From the NCBI GenBank assembly GCA_964019695.1, contig OZ026528.1, positions 58,547,602 through 58,611,601 of the forward strand: 64,000 nt of DNA, given 5' to 3'. The first letter of the stretch is position 1; each line of letters opens with the position of its first letter. A model generated the notes under the pieces. The model made no database searches and was not told where the DNA came from. It worked only from the letters and a program-made list of their open reading frames with translations. Below, one piece after another: positions 1-11,219 of the stretch. The position numbers and the translations under genes were made by a program. The stretch comes from Loripinus fragilis. Taxonomy: Eukaryota > Mollusca > Bivalvia > Lucinida > Lucinidae.

Positions 1-292
1 TGTATAACCATATGCGACTTCAATGATCCTTTCTGAGTAAAAGCACGTTGACAGATTTGACATTGATAAGGTTTCTCTCCGGTATGAACACGATAATGGG
101 TCTCTAGTTTCCACTTGGTGGAGAACCCCTTCCCACATTGACTGCACACATGTCTGGCTGGAACAGTTTGAGGCAAGACATGACCTTGTTTCTCATTTTC
201 CAAAGCTCTGTATGGTGGTGATGTTATGTTATATGCGTGGGGACTGTTTGAAATGGTTGCTAGTCTTGCTAAGCTGTAATGGTCGGTGTTAT
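1..292 (-). CDS. Two-finger C2H2 terminal exon 1 (3' end cut by window edge)
   Basis: Read on the minus strand from a TTCTTCTTTCAG acceptor at 293-294, this exon opens with two bases that complete a codon (phase 1). A linker of about 50 residues is followed by finger 1 (C-x2-C, helix [10 protein letters not shown]-x3-H), a TGEKP linker and finger 2 (CQIC, helix TQKGSLKSH). The window ends inside the last histidine codon, so the stop is not seen. It is very close to the exon ending at 3181. Known for the family: C2H2 pairs joined by TGEKP bind DNA in the nucleus. Inferred: it is one of many alternative last exons of a transcription factor whose shared exons lie upstream, beyond 64000. Confidence 0.85.
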
Positions 293-345
293 CTGAAAGA
301 AGAAATAAATATTTAACAGATTTGTCCACATTTGATGTATTAATT

Positions 346-722
346 CAGGGTTTATACAGGAAAGTTTGTACACAATTCAAGGCCTTTCTAGGACTTCTTA
401 AAATCTCCTACCATTTTTTAAGGACTAATAAATTATGAGAACTACTGATTTACATGATTACCGTAAAGTCTATTTTTGATATGATAGACTGAGATGACGA
501 AAAATAAGTATATTAAATAAGTATAAAGTTTTTATGCCTTCATTTCAAAGTCATAACAGTTTAACACTGATTCAGCTCCACCAACAGTATTAAGTCCTTC
601 AGGAAATGGTAAATTTCAAGAACTTGCAAGGCCTTATAGTATTTTTTCCAGTGCTGTTCAAGGCTTATCTATTTTTGCCCTCTTATAATATACAAGTAGT
701 TATCGAGCCTGTCTGAACCCTG
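346..722. mobile_element. Foldback element, CAGGGTT family, copy 1
   Basis: The element starts CAGGGTTTATACAGGAAAG and ends in a degenerate inverse, GAGCCTGTCTGAACCCTG. Copies lie at 3235-3380 (truncated), 31508-31861 and 32481-32901. It sits just upstream (transcriptionally) of exon 1, and a remnant occupies the same place by exon 2. It therefore probably predates the exon 1/2 duplication. No coding capacity is seen, so it is a non-autonomous element. Confidence 0.7.
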
Positions 723-847
723 ATAAATGCACTGTGCATGTATTTTCTTTCAAACTTCAATACCATATTTTGAAAGTAGTGTAGAACAAGATCAACTCAT
801 TTCATTAGGAACCAGCTGATCAGGATCCACAGTGTGATTAAGTCTGT

Positions 848-990
848 TGGTTGAGCCTCACCGCTGTCACTGTGCTGCATCCTTGAGCAACATTAATACT
901 GCTTAGTACTAGTTCAGCCATGGAAGACCCATCCAGACACAATTGAACTACTGCTGACTGGGATGTATAGACTCAAAGCAAACAAAAAAT
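848..990 (+). mobile_element. tRNA-derived SINE (family S1), degraded copy
   Basis: The sequence contains a degraded B-box-like GGTTGAGCC followed by the family body (GAGCAACATTAATACTGCTTAG) and the tail GACTGGGATGTATAGACTCAAA. It is the plus-orientation form of the SINE seen in minus orientation at 12729, 14655, 14990, 21448, 42838 and 56523. The tRNA head is incomplete here. Confidence 0.6.
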
Positions 991-1249
991 CAAATCCATC
1001 AAAAATATGTGTTCTAAAATAGACATGTGTTGTTATTAGTTTAAATATGTCACAATGTTTCATCAAAAGGGATAAATAGCCTTAATTTTCCACAGATTTA
1101 CAGAGTTCAATTGATATTTTTTTTTATTTTCACTACATTTTCTCAGGTCCTTTTCTAACAGAAATTGCAAACAAGTTGTCTTGTCTAGGGTCTCACAAAA
1201 ATCAAGTAGGGGAGCTTGAAACAACAGTTGCTTCTTCAAGTCCATGTGT

Positions 1250-1492
1250 AAACCCTTAAAACGCCAATCACAACAAAAGTCGTCTGCTTTTGTTGTCTGC
1301 CGAAATGTTTTAGAAGCTTTTCCAACAAACAGTGTAGACCTTGATCAGACTGCTCCTATAGGGGCAGTCTGATCTGGGCCCACACTGTTTGTCTCTATAC
1401 TTAACTTTGTTAAATAATGTTAGCAAAATTTTGCAGCAGACGACAGAGACGTAATTTCTAGATGATTTTTTTGCTGGCGTTTTAAGGGTTAA
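1250..1492. mobile_element. Foldback element, AACCCTTAAAACGCC family
   Basis: The ends are inverted: AACCCTTAAAACGCC at the left and GGCGTTTTAAGGGTT at the right. A second inverted hairpin is nested in the middle (AAACAGTGTAGACC...GGCCCACACTGTTTG, about 1328-1395). Relatives lie at 19412-19621 and 59690-59910. No open reading frame of note. Confidence 0.65.
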
Positions 1493-1589
1493 ACATATGC
1501 GACTGACAACAATTGCCTCTTTGAATTCATATGTGTCAGATCAGTGATTAACAACAATTAAAAGATAATTAGATCTTACTTTACTTTAT

Positions 1590-1705
1590 GTATTAGAGTT
1601 CTGGAGAGTCACAAAAAAATGCTGTCATCAACAGTAACATGGGTAGAAGTAAACATAATTTAGTGACATCAGGATGACGTAAATCTTTGCTCTATAACAG
1701 GGTTT
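1590..1705. repeat. Repeat present in inverted orientation at 9260-9365
   Basis: The stretch with CATCAACAGTAACATGGG, TTTAGTGACATCAGGATGAC and TCTTTGCTCTATAACAGG reads as the degenerate reverse complement of 9260-9365. Both copies lie in gene-free DNA. Unclassified. Confidence 0.45.
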
Positions 1706-2014
1706 TTTAAAAAGTTAGAAAGAAGGCAAAGATCAAAAATCGATACAATCAAGTACTACACCTGACCCAGGACACCAATCCTTCATGCAGCTTTTTGTTG
1801 CCATTATAGCAAACTTTTCGAAGCCTTTTTCCAAGATTTCAACTGGCTAAATGAATGTATGCAATAAAAGCAATCTAACATGGTTTTATGAAACACTAAC
1901 ATTTTCTAGACCTCTTAAAACACTTCCCAGCTCGGGTTTCATTATCACCCTCAAAGTCAAGCAGATGTTAATGAAAATCAAATTAAGGCCATATATTGCT
2001 ATTTCAAGTTAATG

Positions 2015-2327
2015 CCTGTCGACATAATGTGATTAACAACAGTTGCTACTTCAAGTCCATGTGTGTCAACATATGATTATGTGACAATAATTGCTACTTC
2101 AAGGTCAAGTGTGTCAATATGTGATACTTCAAGTTCATGTGTCAACATATGTGATTAACAGTAATTTCTACTTCAAGTCCATGTGTGTCAACTTATGTGA
2201 TTAACAGTAATTTCTACTTCAAGTCCATGTATCGCTACTTTAAGTCCATGTACATCCCCATATGTATTTAACAACCATTGCTTTTTCAAGTTCATGTGCA
2301 TCAAAATATGTGGTGCCTATTTACAGG
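2015..2327 (-). pseudogene. Minisatellite made of zinc-finger exon 3' ends
   Basis: Six to eight imperfect units of about 45 bases share the text GCTACTTCAAGTCCATGTG, CAACATATGTGATT and AACA. On the minus strand this matches the end of the exons at 2871 and 5082, where the same letters encode [10 protein letters not shown] and the stop. So the minisatellite is built from the last histidine region, stop codon and early 3' flank of the neighbouring exon. Weaker units appear near 1495-1555. No unit keeps a finger. Confidence 0.65.
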
Positions 2328-2329
2328 TA

Positions 2330-2535
2330 CAGTAAAACCAGTGTAAAACGGTCACCCTAAAAAAAAGACCTAAAATTAATTTTCAAGATGAATAATCGCT
2401 TAATGAAGGTCAAAATATTGCAGAATGCTCCAAGTGTACCTACCTGCAATACTTTGGACCTTCATAAAGCTACCATTTGTCATTAAGATCTTTGTTTTGT
2501 CTATTTTTGAGTGGTCGTTTACACAGGTTTTTCTG
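2330..2535. mobile_element. TA-flanked MITE, CAGTAAAACC family, copy 1
   Basis: Terminal inverted repeats CAGTAAAACCAGTGTAAAAC and the matching CACAGGTTTTTCTG are flanked by TA on both sides (2328-2329, 2536-2537). The interior has the family hairpin around TGCAGAATGCTCC. TA duplication suggests Tc1/mariner mobilisation. It is inserted in the exon-end minisatellite. Confidence 0.75.
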
Positions 2536-2537
2536 TA

Positions 2538-2657
2538 CGACATTTCTCAAGTTCGTGTATGTCAACATATGTGATTCATAACAGATGCTGTTGAAAATTT
2601 CATGTTTGTCGACATTTGCAGTTTCAATAATCCTTTGTGAAAAAGCATATTTATGGG
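2538..2657 (-). pseudogene. Zinc-finger exon 3'-end relic
   Basis: TTCAAGTTCGTGTATGTCAA followed by the second-finger text CAGTTTCAATAATCCTTTGTG matches the 3' part of the exon at 2871-3181 over roughly 100 bases, with lost frame. It lies downstream of that exon and directly abuts MITE copy 2. The same relic-plus-MITE arrangement recurs at 4695-5058. Confidence 0.6.
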
Positions 2658-2659
2658 TA

Positions 2660-2846
2660 CAGTAAAAAGCTGTGTAAAACAGCCACTCTCAAAAGACCTA
2701 AAATTTGCTTTCAAGACGAACTATCACTTAATGCCGTCAAAAAGAGGAGCATTCTGCAATACTTTCAACCTTCATAAAGCTACCATTTGTAATTAAGCTC
2801 TTTGTTTTATCTATTTTTGAGTGGTTGTTTTACACAGGTTTTACTG
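2660..2846. mobile_element. TA-flanked MITE, CAGTAAAACC family, copy 2
   Basis: Starts CAGTAAAAAGCTGTGTAAAA and ends TACACAGGTTTTACTG, flanked by TA (2658-2659 and 2847-2848). It sits about 25 bases downstream of the stop of exon 2. The same relationship is kept at exon 3, so MITE and exon were duplicated together. Confidence 0.8.
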
Positions 2847-2870
2847 TACGACATTTTTCCATAACCACAA

Positions 2871-3181
2871 TTACAACTGCAAGTTCGTGTGTATAATCAT
2901 GTGTGTTTTCAATGATCCTTTCTGCTTAAAAGCACGTTGACAGATTTGACACTGAAATGGTTTCTCTCCAGTATGCACGCGATAATGAGTCTCTAGTTTC
3001 CACTTGGTGGAGAACCCCTTCCCACATTGATTGCACACATGTCTGGCTGGAACAGTTTTGGGCAAGACATGACCTTGCTTTTCATTTTCCAAAGCTCTGT
3101 ATGGTGATGATGTTATGCCATATGCCTGGGCATTATCTGAACTGGTTGCTAGTCTTGCAAAACTGTAATGGTCCGTGTTAT
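2871..3181 (-). CDS. Two-finger C2H2 terminal exon 2
   Basis: The acceptor TTTCTTCTTTCAG lies just above 3181. Translation starts in phase 1 (split codon xAT, Asp if the donor ends in G) and runs to TAA at 2871. A linker of about 50 residues is rich in Ser, Asn and Tyr and includes [13 protein letters not shown]. Finger 1 has helix STKWKLETH. After HTGEKPFQ, finger 2 is CQIC with helix KQKGSLKTH, and the tail is NLQL. Length 311 is 2 modulo 3, as in all complete exons here. The open frame continues upstream through the acceptor to a methionine near 3269, but that part is intron and holds the repeat shared with exon 1. Role inferred: sequence-specific DNA binding as an alternative C-terminus. 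Confidence 0.9.
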
Positions 3182-3234
3182 CTGAAAGAAGATATAAATA
3201 TTTAACGGATATGCCCACATTTGATTTATTAGGT

Positions 3235-3380
3235 CGGGGTTTATACAGGAAAGTTTGTACAAAATTCAAGGCATTTCAAGGACTTCCTAAAATCTACCAT
3301 TTTCAATGACTAATAAAAATATGAAAATAACTACATTACAGGTTTAAATTTATTGATATGCTAAACTGAGATAATGAAAA
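3235..3380. mobile_element. Truncated CAGGGTT-family foldback
   Basis: GGGTTTATACAGGAAAGTTTG and the following text match 346-450. The element is cut at 3381 by the ACTAGAGGACC element. Confidence 0.6.
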
Positions 3381-4693
3381 ACTAGAGGACCTGATGGTCC
3401 TGAAGCCCTCTTCTGATCTCCTTAATAATATTAAAATAGGCCAAGATCAACTACAGCTTATAATGAAACATATTTTGTTTTATGGGGGTTGCGGCCAATT
3501 TGGTCAAGTGACCTAAAAATCTAATGAATACTCCATCAAACAGCCCAGTGATTTGTGGCCATCTTGGTCATGTGACCAGTACAATTGGTATAAATTTTGC
3601 CTAGCCTATCATAAGGAGTTTTCACAAGAAATTTGACTTCAATTGGCCTAGTGGTTTCTGAGGAAACTATGTTTTAATGTGTTGATGGGACTCCAATATG
3701 AGCCACCTTGGCTGAAAAGTTAAAGGTCAACCATGACATTTGAAACTTATTTTTAGCCATTGTCTATAGACATTAGGTTTAACATATCAAGTTAGAATAA
3801 TGACTTTAGCTTCAACAGTATTCAAAAAATAAACTTTTCAAAAAAAAAATCCCATTTAAATGCATTAGGAAGCAAAGTAGGTCAAGGTCAACTTAGGATC
3901 ATAATTTCATAATTTGAACAAACTTGGTAGGCCCAACATCCCCAATGCTACATACCAAGTCCCAAGGTCACCCCCCTTCTGGTTCTGGAGAAGATTTTTA
4001 AAAGTTTTTTACCATATATGGGCATAGCGGTCATCTTGGTCATGTGACCAAAATATTTTGTATAAATTTTAGCAAACTTAGCATAAGGAGTCTTCACATG
4101 AAATTTGAGTTCAATTGGGCAAATAGTTTGTGTGAAAACTATGTTTTAATATATTGATGGGAATCCGATGAGCTACTTAGCTGAAAGGTCAAAGGTCAAC
4201 CTTGACTTTTGCAATTTATTTATAGCCATTGTCTCATTAGGTTAAACATATCAAGAGAGAATAATGACTAAGGCTTCGACAGATTTCAAAAAAATCAATT
4301 TTTCAAAAAAAATCCCAATTAAATGCATTAGGAAGAAAATTTGACCTTGAGGCGAGGTAGATCAACGTCATTCAAGGATCATTAATTGAATAAACTTGGT
4401 ACGCCCCACATCCCAAATGCTACATACCAAATCCCAAGGTCATCATCCTTCTGTTCTTGAGAAGATTTAAAGGGTTTTTACCATATATGAGCATGGCGGC
4501 CATCTTGGTTATGTGACCAGGACCATTTGAACAAACTTTCGTTCCCACGTCCTAAGGAGTCTCCATATGAATTTTGAGTTTAATTGGCCCAGTGGTTTCA
4601 GAGAAGATGTTTGAAAATGTTGACGGACTGACGAGGGACGGACGGATGCCGGAGTGACTGGTATACTGTTAGCTCCCCGATCAGGTGAGCTAA
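3381..4693 (+). mobile_element. ACTAGAGGACC...CAGGTGAGCTAA interspersed element, copy 1
   Basis: A 1.3 kb repeat begins ACTAGAGGACCTGATGGTCC and ends TCAGGTGAGCTAA. Internally it has duplicated blocks (CATATATGGGCATAGCGG, CATCTTGGTCATGTGACC, CCCAAGGTCA) and a GACGGACGGATGCCGG-type tail near 4630. A second long copy is at 7646-8757 and a 5'-truncated one at 50210-50532. No intact protein. The element class is uncertain. Confidence 0.75.
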
Positions 4694-4694
4694 A

Positions 4695-4861
4695 AACCAT
4701 TGCCATTTCAAATTCATGTGTGTCAACATAAGTGAACAGCAATTGCTACTTCAAGTTCATGTGTGTCAACATATGCGATTCACAACAGTTGCTACTGAAA
4801 ATTTCATGTTTGTCAACATTTGCAGTTTCAATGATCCTTTGTGAAAAATCATATTTACAGG
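4695..4861 (-). pseudogene. Zinc-finger exon 3'-end relics (tandem)
   Basis: Three imperfect copies carry TTCAAGTTCATGTGTGTCAA and ACATATGCGATT, then a longer copy has CAGTTTCAATGATCCTTTGTG. They match the end of exon 3 (5082-5200). The reading frame is not kept. They lie downstream of exon 3 and end at MITE copy 3, mirroring 2538-2846. Confidence 0.65.
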
Positions 4862-4863
4862 TA

Positions 4864-5058
4864 CAGTCAAACCTGTGTAAAACGTCCACTCTCAAAAAAG
4901 ACCTTAATTGGTTTTCAAGACAACTTGGTGCTTAATGCAGGTCAAATGTATTGCAGAATGCTCCATATGGAGCATTCTGCAATACTTTTGACCTTCATTA
5001 GGCTACCAATTGTTATTAACATCTTTGTTTTGTCTATTATTGAGTAGCCGTCTTACTG
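4864..5058. mobile_element. TA-flanked MITE, CAGTAAAACC family, copy 3
   Basis: CAGTCAAACCTGTGTAAAAC at the left and GTCTTACTG at the right, with TA on both sides. The centre is the palindrome GGAGCATTCTGCAATAC with its inverse. It sits about 24 bases from the exon 3 stop, like copy 2 at exon 2. Confidence 0.8.
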
Positions 5059-5081
5059 TACGTCATTTCTCATAACTGTTG

Positions 5082-5612
<531 letters not shown>

Positions 5613-6747
5613 TCAATTCACTGTATTATCATGTTATCAATCAAGTGATCTCGTATTACAGTACCCAATTACAGGTCCAAGGTCAGCTATATATTGATCG
5701 TAGGCCAAAAGCCCTGGGCCAATACAGCTTACAGAGGACCTGAAACTGGGCCAATACCAAATCTCTTGATTATTGACATCTTTATTAATTAACTACTGTC
5801 CTGCCAGCCAAGAGTGACAGTGACACCATGTTTTGTATACAAAGATATCAGGGCTTCTTTCACGATAGGAATAATATACAAAAGATGTAGCTCAAGTGTA
5901 GCTCAGAGGATAAGTAAATGTGGAGTGTACAAGTAGTTAATGTTAATGGATAGAATTGTACTATATACTTTGCAATTGTAAACAAACTATTACGTAACTG
6001 TCTCTCTTGGTTGGCATGACTACTGAAAATATAGCACTTTTATATTTGCTTTGACCTTAGCTTAATACAGCTTACCTTCGATCAATACAATGTAGTTTAT
6101 TAATAATTAACCTTATTAGTGCACTATGTGCAAAACTTTCAAAATTCTAAACCTTTTTTGAAAACAGTGCAAATTCAGAACATACTTTCATGTCCGTAAA
6201 TCCAGCATCTCCATCACATAAAATCAATATTGCGTTATGCAGAAGAGGGACCTGTTTCCTATGAATGAGCGAACCTTAAATTCAGCATAATCATTTTTTT
6301 CTAGCCAATACAGACTTTTAGAAATCTGAAAATGCTATTTGATGGCCTAGATGGGTATACTGTCGCAAATTTTTGATGTTATCCAATCAGAAGTTGCGTT
6401 ACAAAAGCAAGTACATTAAAATTGTTTTTATCAACACAAATCAATATAAATAATTATATTGAACCACTGGAATGCCTGGAAATACATTTAGTGTAAATAG
6501 CCCATTATGTACTCAGTGTGGGCTTTTAAGGCATTTGTACTGTGGTCAAAAATGGTAGTTCTTCCTTGTTGATTTTAATGTAGGAAAGGTTTAACACACC
6601 CTGCCTTAATAAAGTGATTAGTGTGATGTTATTTAGCATCATTCAACTGCCATTTTGAATATTTATGATGTCAACTATCCCATAAAGCCTTGTACATGTA
6701 ATATTGACATTTAGAGGGTGTAACCTGGTTTTTACAACTAATGAACA
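5613..6747. other. Gene-free AT-rich stretch
   Basis: I see no coding signal, zinc-finger text or clear element ends here. There are only short ordinary AT-rich runs. It would be intron on the minus strand. Confidence 0.5.
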
Positions 6748-6990
6748 CATGGGTGAAAGTTCAAAATTTCCAAAATCCTGAATTTTCGAAATTTCAATCT
6801 TAAAACTTGCAGTCTGCCCACTTAATATCCACAATTTCAAGTTTAAATGGTCAGTTGTCCTTAGACAGACTGAAAATTAATCAGAGAAGCAAATACAATC
6901 CCCTTATTCAGCATTTTGAGGATGACTTTCTGTGGAAAGTCATCCTCATAATCCTGAATTCAGGAAAATTCCTGAAAACTTTCACCCATG
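6748..6990. mobile_element. Foldback element, CATGGGTGAAAGTT family, copy 1
   Basis: Ends CATGGGTGAAAGTTC and GAAAACTTTCACCCATG are inverted. The interior contains the palindrome GATGACTTTC/GAAAGTCATC. TGAACA occurs on both sides, suggesting a target duplication. Other copies at 10254-10495, 11220-11462 and (degraded) about 27345-27572. Confidence 0.75.
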
Positions 6991-7124
6991 TGAACACTCA
7001 AAATGTGCATAAAATAATTGTGTTTCAGTCTAAAAAAGATTTACTGGAAAATCTATGCTCTACTCAAGATGGCTGAATCTTTTTTGAATCTGAAGGGATC
7101 ATTCATATTTTCAATCTGTGTTAG

Positions 7125-7305
7125 AAAGGAAATAAATTCCTGCTGGTAGTGCTTTGCTGCTTAATATATCACCATCAGCTAGTTATTAGTGGATAAAATC
7201 ATACACGCTTCGGGCTTCAGTATTAATCCACTTTTAATGACTGACCTCCAGCCAGTGATATATTAAGCAACAAATCACTGCCAGTGTGAATCTATTTCTT
7301 AGTTA
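7125..7305. mobile_element. Foldback element with GCTTAATATATCACC arms
   Basis: Arms GTGCTTTGCTGCTTAATATA and the inverse TATATTAAGCAACAAATCAC face each other around a short centre. No coding capacity. Confidence 0.55.
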
Positions 7306-7645
7306 GTTTTAAATTTAGATGGATATAGTATCTTTAAGCCTGTAAGTTATAAGAGGGTGTTGACAGGTTTTTCAATCCACAGATCTCATGTTTAGTTTTA
7401 AAGTTGATTCATCAATAAATTTCAAAAAGCTTTTTCCATTCCTGTACCATTCTTCTTTTAAGGAGCTTTTATGTAGATTTTTCATTTCCAAGAAACCAGG
7501 CTCTGAGGTTATAAAGCTTTTTTCAAGCTCAACTCACCTGAGCATGGAATTTCAACTGCTCTTAAAAACTAAAATGCTGAAAAGTAAAGTCTTTTCTTGG
7601 TTTCAAACTCTCAGGTGTTGATTTGAATTTCATGCTAAATAATAA
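7306..7645. other. Gene-free stretch
   Basis: Nothing recognised apart from a loose inverted similarity between TTTCCAAGAAACCAGGCTC and TTTTCTTGGTTTC near 7485-7610. Confidence 0.4.
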
Positions 7646-8757
7646 ACTAGAGGACCTGACGGTCCTGAAGCGCTCACCTGATCTCCTTAATAATGTTAAA
7701 TTAGGTCAAGATTAACTACAGCTTATAATGAAACATATTTTGTTTTATGGGGGTTGCCGCCATTTTGGTCAAATGACCTAAAACAATCTAATGAATACTC
7801 CATCAAACAGCCAAGTGATTTCTGAGGAAAAGATGTTTAGATAGGTATGTGGCAGTCCAAATGAGTGGCCTTGCATAAAAGGTCACAGGTCAGCTTGACA
7901 TTTGGTACTTATATAAAATCGTTGTCTCATTAGGTTAAACATTTCTTGCAAGTATTATGATTTCGGCCTAAACTTGGTAGGCCCCACATCCCCGATGCTA
8001 CATACCAAGTCCCAAGGTCACCTGCCTTCTGGTTCTAGAGAAGAAGATTTTTAAAGGGTTTTTACCATATATGGGCATGGCGGCCATCTTGGTCATGTGA
8101 CCATCATATTTTGTACAAATTTTGGCTAACTTAGCATAAGGAGAATTCACATGAAATTTGAGTTCGATTTGAGAAAACTATGTTTTAATATATTGATGGG
8201 ACTCCAATATGAGTTACTTAGCTGAAAGGTCAAAGGTCAACTTTGACCTTTGGAACTTATTTATAGCCATTGTCTCATTAGGTTAAACATATCAAGTGAG
8301 AATAATGACTAAGGCTTCTACAGTTTTAAAAAAAAATCAACTTTTCAAAAAATTCCCATTTAAATACATTAGGAAGCAAATTTGACCTTTCCATAAAGTA
8401 GATCAAGGTCAACTTAGGATCATCATTTGAACAAACTTGGTAGGCCCCACATCCCTAATGCTACATACAAAGTCCCGAGGTCATCAGCCTTCTGGTTCTG
8501 GAGAAAAAGATTTTTTTAAAGGGTGTTTACCATATATGGGCGTGGCGGCCAACTTGGTCATGTGACCAGGACCATTTGAACAAACTTTCGTTCCCGTGTC
8601 CTAAGGAGTCTCCATATGAAATTTGAGTTTAATTAGCCTAGTGGTTTCAGAGGAGAAGATGTTTGAAAATGTTGACAGACGGAGGGAAGACGGACGGACG
8701 CCGGAGTGACTGGTATACTATTAGCACACCCATGAGCCTTTGGCTCAGGTGAGCTAA
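7646..8757 (+). mobile_element. ACTAGAGGACC...CAGGTGAGCTAA interspersed element, copy 2
   Basis: Begins ACTAGAGGACCTGACGGTCC and ends GGCTCAGGTGAGCTAA, 1112 bases. It shares all major blocks with 3381-4693, including GGTCATGTGACCAGGACC and the GACGGACGCCGGAGTGACTG tail. No intact frame. Confidence 0.75.
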
Positions 8758-8805
8758 TAAATGTTAAAATGCCTGCCTGAATAGTTGGCATTTTAACATT
8801 TATCA
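8758..8805. repeat. Short perfect hairpin
   Basis: TAAATGTTAAAATGCC and GGCATTTTAACATTTA form a 16 base-pair stem with a 13-base loop directly after the preceding element. Confidence 0.6.
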
Positions 8806-9011
8806 GCATGATAAATTTCATAGTCAGTTGAGATGAGCATGAACAAAGTGTTATAATAACATTGCAGCCAGCTTTCAGTTGACACAGATAATAAAAACTT
8901 CAAGATTAGAATTGTCTGAATATTTGACTACAATAGAATGCTTTTCTAATTGAATATTAGCACATCTGCAGCCATAAATACTTTATACTGGTAAATGGTT
9001 CAAACATGTTT

Positions 9012-9122
9012 TTTCTGCATTAACATCTGCTGGACCCCCGGGCGGGGGGATGTTGAAACCTGAGCCTGTAAGGCGAGGGTTTTAACAACCCTAGAGGGGT
9101 CTAGCAGATGTTAATGTATCAG
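9012..9122. mobile_element. Small foldback, TTAACATCTGCTGGACCC
   Basis: Inverted ends ATTAACATCTGCTGGACC and GGGTCTAGCAGATGTTAAT enclose a GC-rich centre with ACCCCCGGGCGGGGGG. Outside it, both flanks are AT-rich with no gene. Confidence 0.55.
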
Positions 9123-9259
9123 AAAATGATGTTTGATCGTTATTATTGCATAAAGCTATAATTTTGTTTCTTGGAAACTTTGGAAAAATGATTTGAAAAG
9201 TTCATTTTTGTATAACTATGATAGCACGCAAAAGCGCGAAGGATTCGTAGGTTTTGAAA

Positions 9260-9365
9260 ACGCCTGTTCCAGAGCAAAGACTTACATCATCCTAACGTCA
9301 CTAAATTACGTTCATTCCTATGCATGTTACTGTTGATGACGTTAATTTTTGTGACAGCCTAGAAT
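9260..9365. repeat. Inverted partner of 1590-1705
   Basis: AGAGCAAAGACTTACATC, CATCCTAACGTCACTAAA and CATGTTACTGTTGATGACG read as the reverse complement of 1590-1705. Confidence 0.45.
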
Positions 9366-9534
9366 GCGTATATGTAAAGTACAAAAGCTGTGCATCAACA
9401 GCACTTGTATTGCCTGATTAATACATGGGTTTTGCCTGTTAAAACATGGCTATTAATAGCGTGTGACACAGCTTTTTATGCAATAAAGTGGTTTAACCCA
9501 ATAAATTCTATTGAATCCTTAATATGTTCTATGG

Positions 9535-9605
9535 CAAACAGTGAAGACCCAGATGAAATGCTGCATAATGCAGCATTTCATCAGGGTCTTAACTGTTTAT
9601 ATGAC
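9535..9605. repeat. Hairpin, GGCAAACAGTGAAGACC family
   Basis: GCAAACAGTGAAGACCCAGA and the inverse TCAGGGTCTTAACTGTTTA flank the palindrome TGCTGCATAATGCAGCA. The family recurs at 19185-19255, 23238-23310, 30368-30440, 34775-34855, 42772-42840 and 56763-56832. Half of it is built into the 23.4-24.9 kb array. Confidence 0.65.
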
Positions 9606-10253
9606 AAAAATAATCTTCAGAAAAAAAAATACATTGTTTTATTAGAAATTATAACCTGTAACCCCTCAGTATATACAATGGACCATTCCAAATTTATTGC
9701 ACCAAGCCAAAAGGAAGGACCCATTAGGGCATAAAGGGTTAAACAGTGGAGACACAGATGAATTTGCAATCTTATTTACATCTTCACTGTTTGTAAAAGA
9801 AAAATGTTCTTCAAAAAAAAAGAAATACAAAATTATTTGGAAATTTATAACCTGTGACCCCATAGATACATATCATGGACCATACCGAGTTTTTTGTATC
9901 AAACCAGAAGGAAGAATCCATTTGTTTGACAACTGACTACGATATAAATATACTACAAGACCTCAGATAAGAGGGCGTAAATGTAAATTATTTTCTTTTT
10001 TCTCAACTAAAAAACATATGCTATGTGCTGTGGGTAATCAAAGAATGGAACAGAACTTTTAAGCAACCAAGGCATATAATTTGACAGATAAGACAACATT
10101 TACAATTGATTGATAAATAATTTTGCTTATATGCATTCACATTTCATGAGGTTAATTTATACCTATAGATGACCAAACATCACTTCAGTTTTGCCATTTT
10201 GGTCACCTCACAAGACCACAAATGCTGGCCCACATAGCAGTTGATTGCAAGTC

Positions 10254-10495
10254 CATGGGTGAAATTTCAAAAATTCGAAAATCCTGAACTATCGAAATTC
10301 AAAACTTATAACATGCCGTATGCATACAAAATGATAACAATTTCAAGTTTAAAGCATCAATTTTCTAAGAATTATTGAAAATACCTCAGAGAAGCTATTA
10401 TTATTGGACTAATTCAGGATTTTGAGGCTGACTTTACATGGGAGTCAGCCTCAAAATCCTGAATTCAGGAATAATCCCGAAAACTTTCACCCATG
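10254..10495. mobile_element. Foldback element, CATGGGTGAAAGTT family, copy 2
   Basis: CATGGGTGAAATTTC and GAAAACTTTCACCCATG ends with CAAGTC repeated on both flanks, a likely target duplication. The central palindrome is GAGGCTGACTTTACATGG and its inverse. Confidence 0.75.
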
Positions 10496-10562
10496 CAAGT
10501 CAACCTCTGATTTCAATATATGATATCAATAATCTATGTGCACTTCATACGAAATATTATAT

Positions 10563-10783
10563 GGGCCTCAATGCGAGGAAAACTGTCTTTGGGGATGGCG
10601 AACAATAAAGACGCAGACCAGCCTGTGCAACTACGCAGACTGATCAGTGCCTTTGTTATTTGCTTTTTGGAAGGTATCATAGGGAAATTCCAATTTTCTG
10701 GCTAGTCTCTGTAGCGGAGGAGACTGGTTTAAATCTCCCTCTGTCAGAAACCCCAAAGACAGGTTTTGTTGGGTCGAGGCCCA
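10563..10783. mobile_element. Foldback element, GGGCCT family, copy 1
   Basis: Starts GGGCCTCAATGCGAGGAAAA and ends GGGTCGAGGCCC. The interior carries the family text CAGACCAGCCTGTGCAACTA, CTGATCAGTGCCTTTGTTAT and AGTATCATAGGG. Further copies at 13371, 15652, 20706, 29911, 35912, 40660, 42280, 50863 and 51431. Confidence 0.75.
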
Positions 10784-10804
10784 TGTCTTAAGTCCCTGTG
10801 GACT

Positions 10805-10985
10805 TTAGTTAAGAGTGCGAACCAAAAAGTTAGTTTCCTTATTTCTAAACCAAAACATACGTTGTGGGTGCTCAAAAGAACCGTCTCAATTAGACGGTTC
10901 AATGAGACGGTTCTTTTGAGCACCCAAAACTAATGTTAAAACTAATGGGTAAGAAAATATTTACAATTTTACGCTCAAAAATTTT
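10805..10985. mobile_element. Palindromic AAGAACCGTCTC element, copy 1
   Basis: The core GGTGCTCAAAAGAACCGTCT and its inverse form a long hairpin (10868-10927). On the sides are AACATA, AATAAG and GTAAGAAAATATTTACAATT blocks that recur in every copy. Copies at 13150, 15425, 26110, 28570 and 33870, and a half copy near 58185. Confidence 0.7.
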
Positions 10986-11219
10986 GTTGATCTTATCCTA
11001 TGGGCTTTGCATCCTTAAACCTTTGTGCCTTTGTGCACCGGAAGCCCATAAAAGGGTACGTTGGCAAACATTATATACCCAGATGAAATGCATTTCATCA
11101 GGTTCTGCACTGTTTGTTAAGCCAAAATTGATCTTCAGAGAAAAGAACAAAATATTTTTTGAAATACTGTACAACCTGTGACCCCTCAATATATACAATG
11201 AACCATCTTGTCTAAACAG

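Noticed and set aside
2015..2327. CRISPR-like spaced repeats
   Set aside because: Eukaryotic context, units are imperfect and contiguous, and the text matches the neighbouring exon end.
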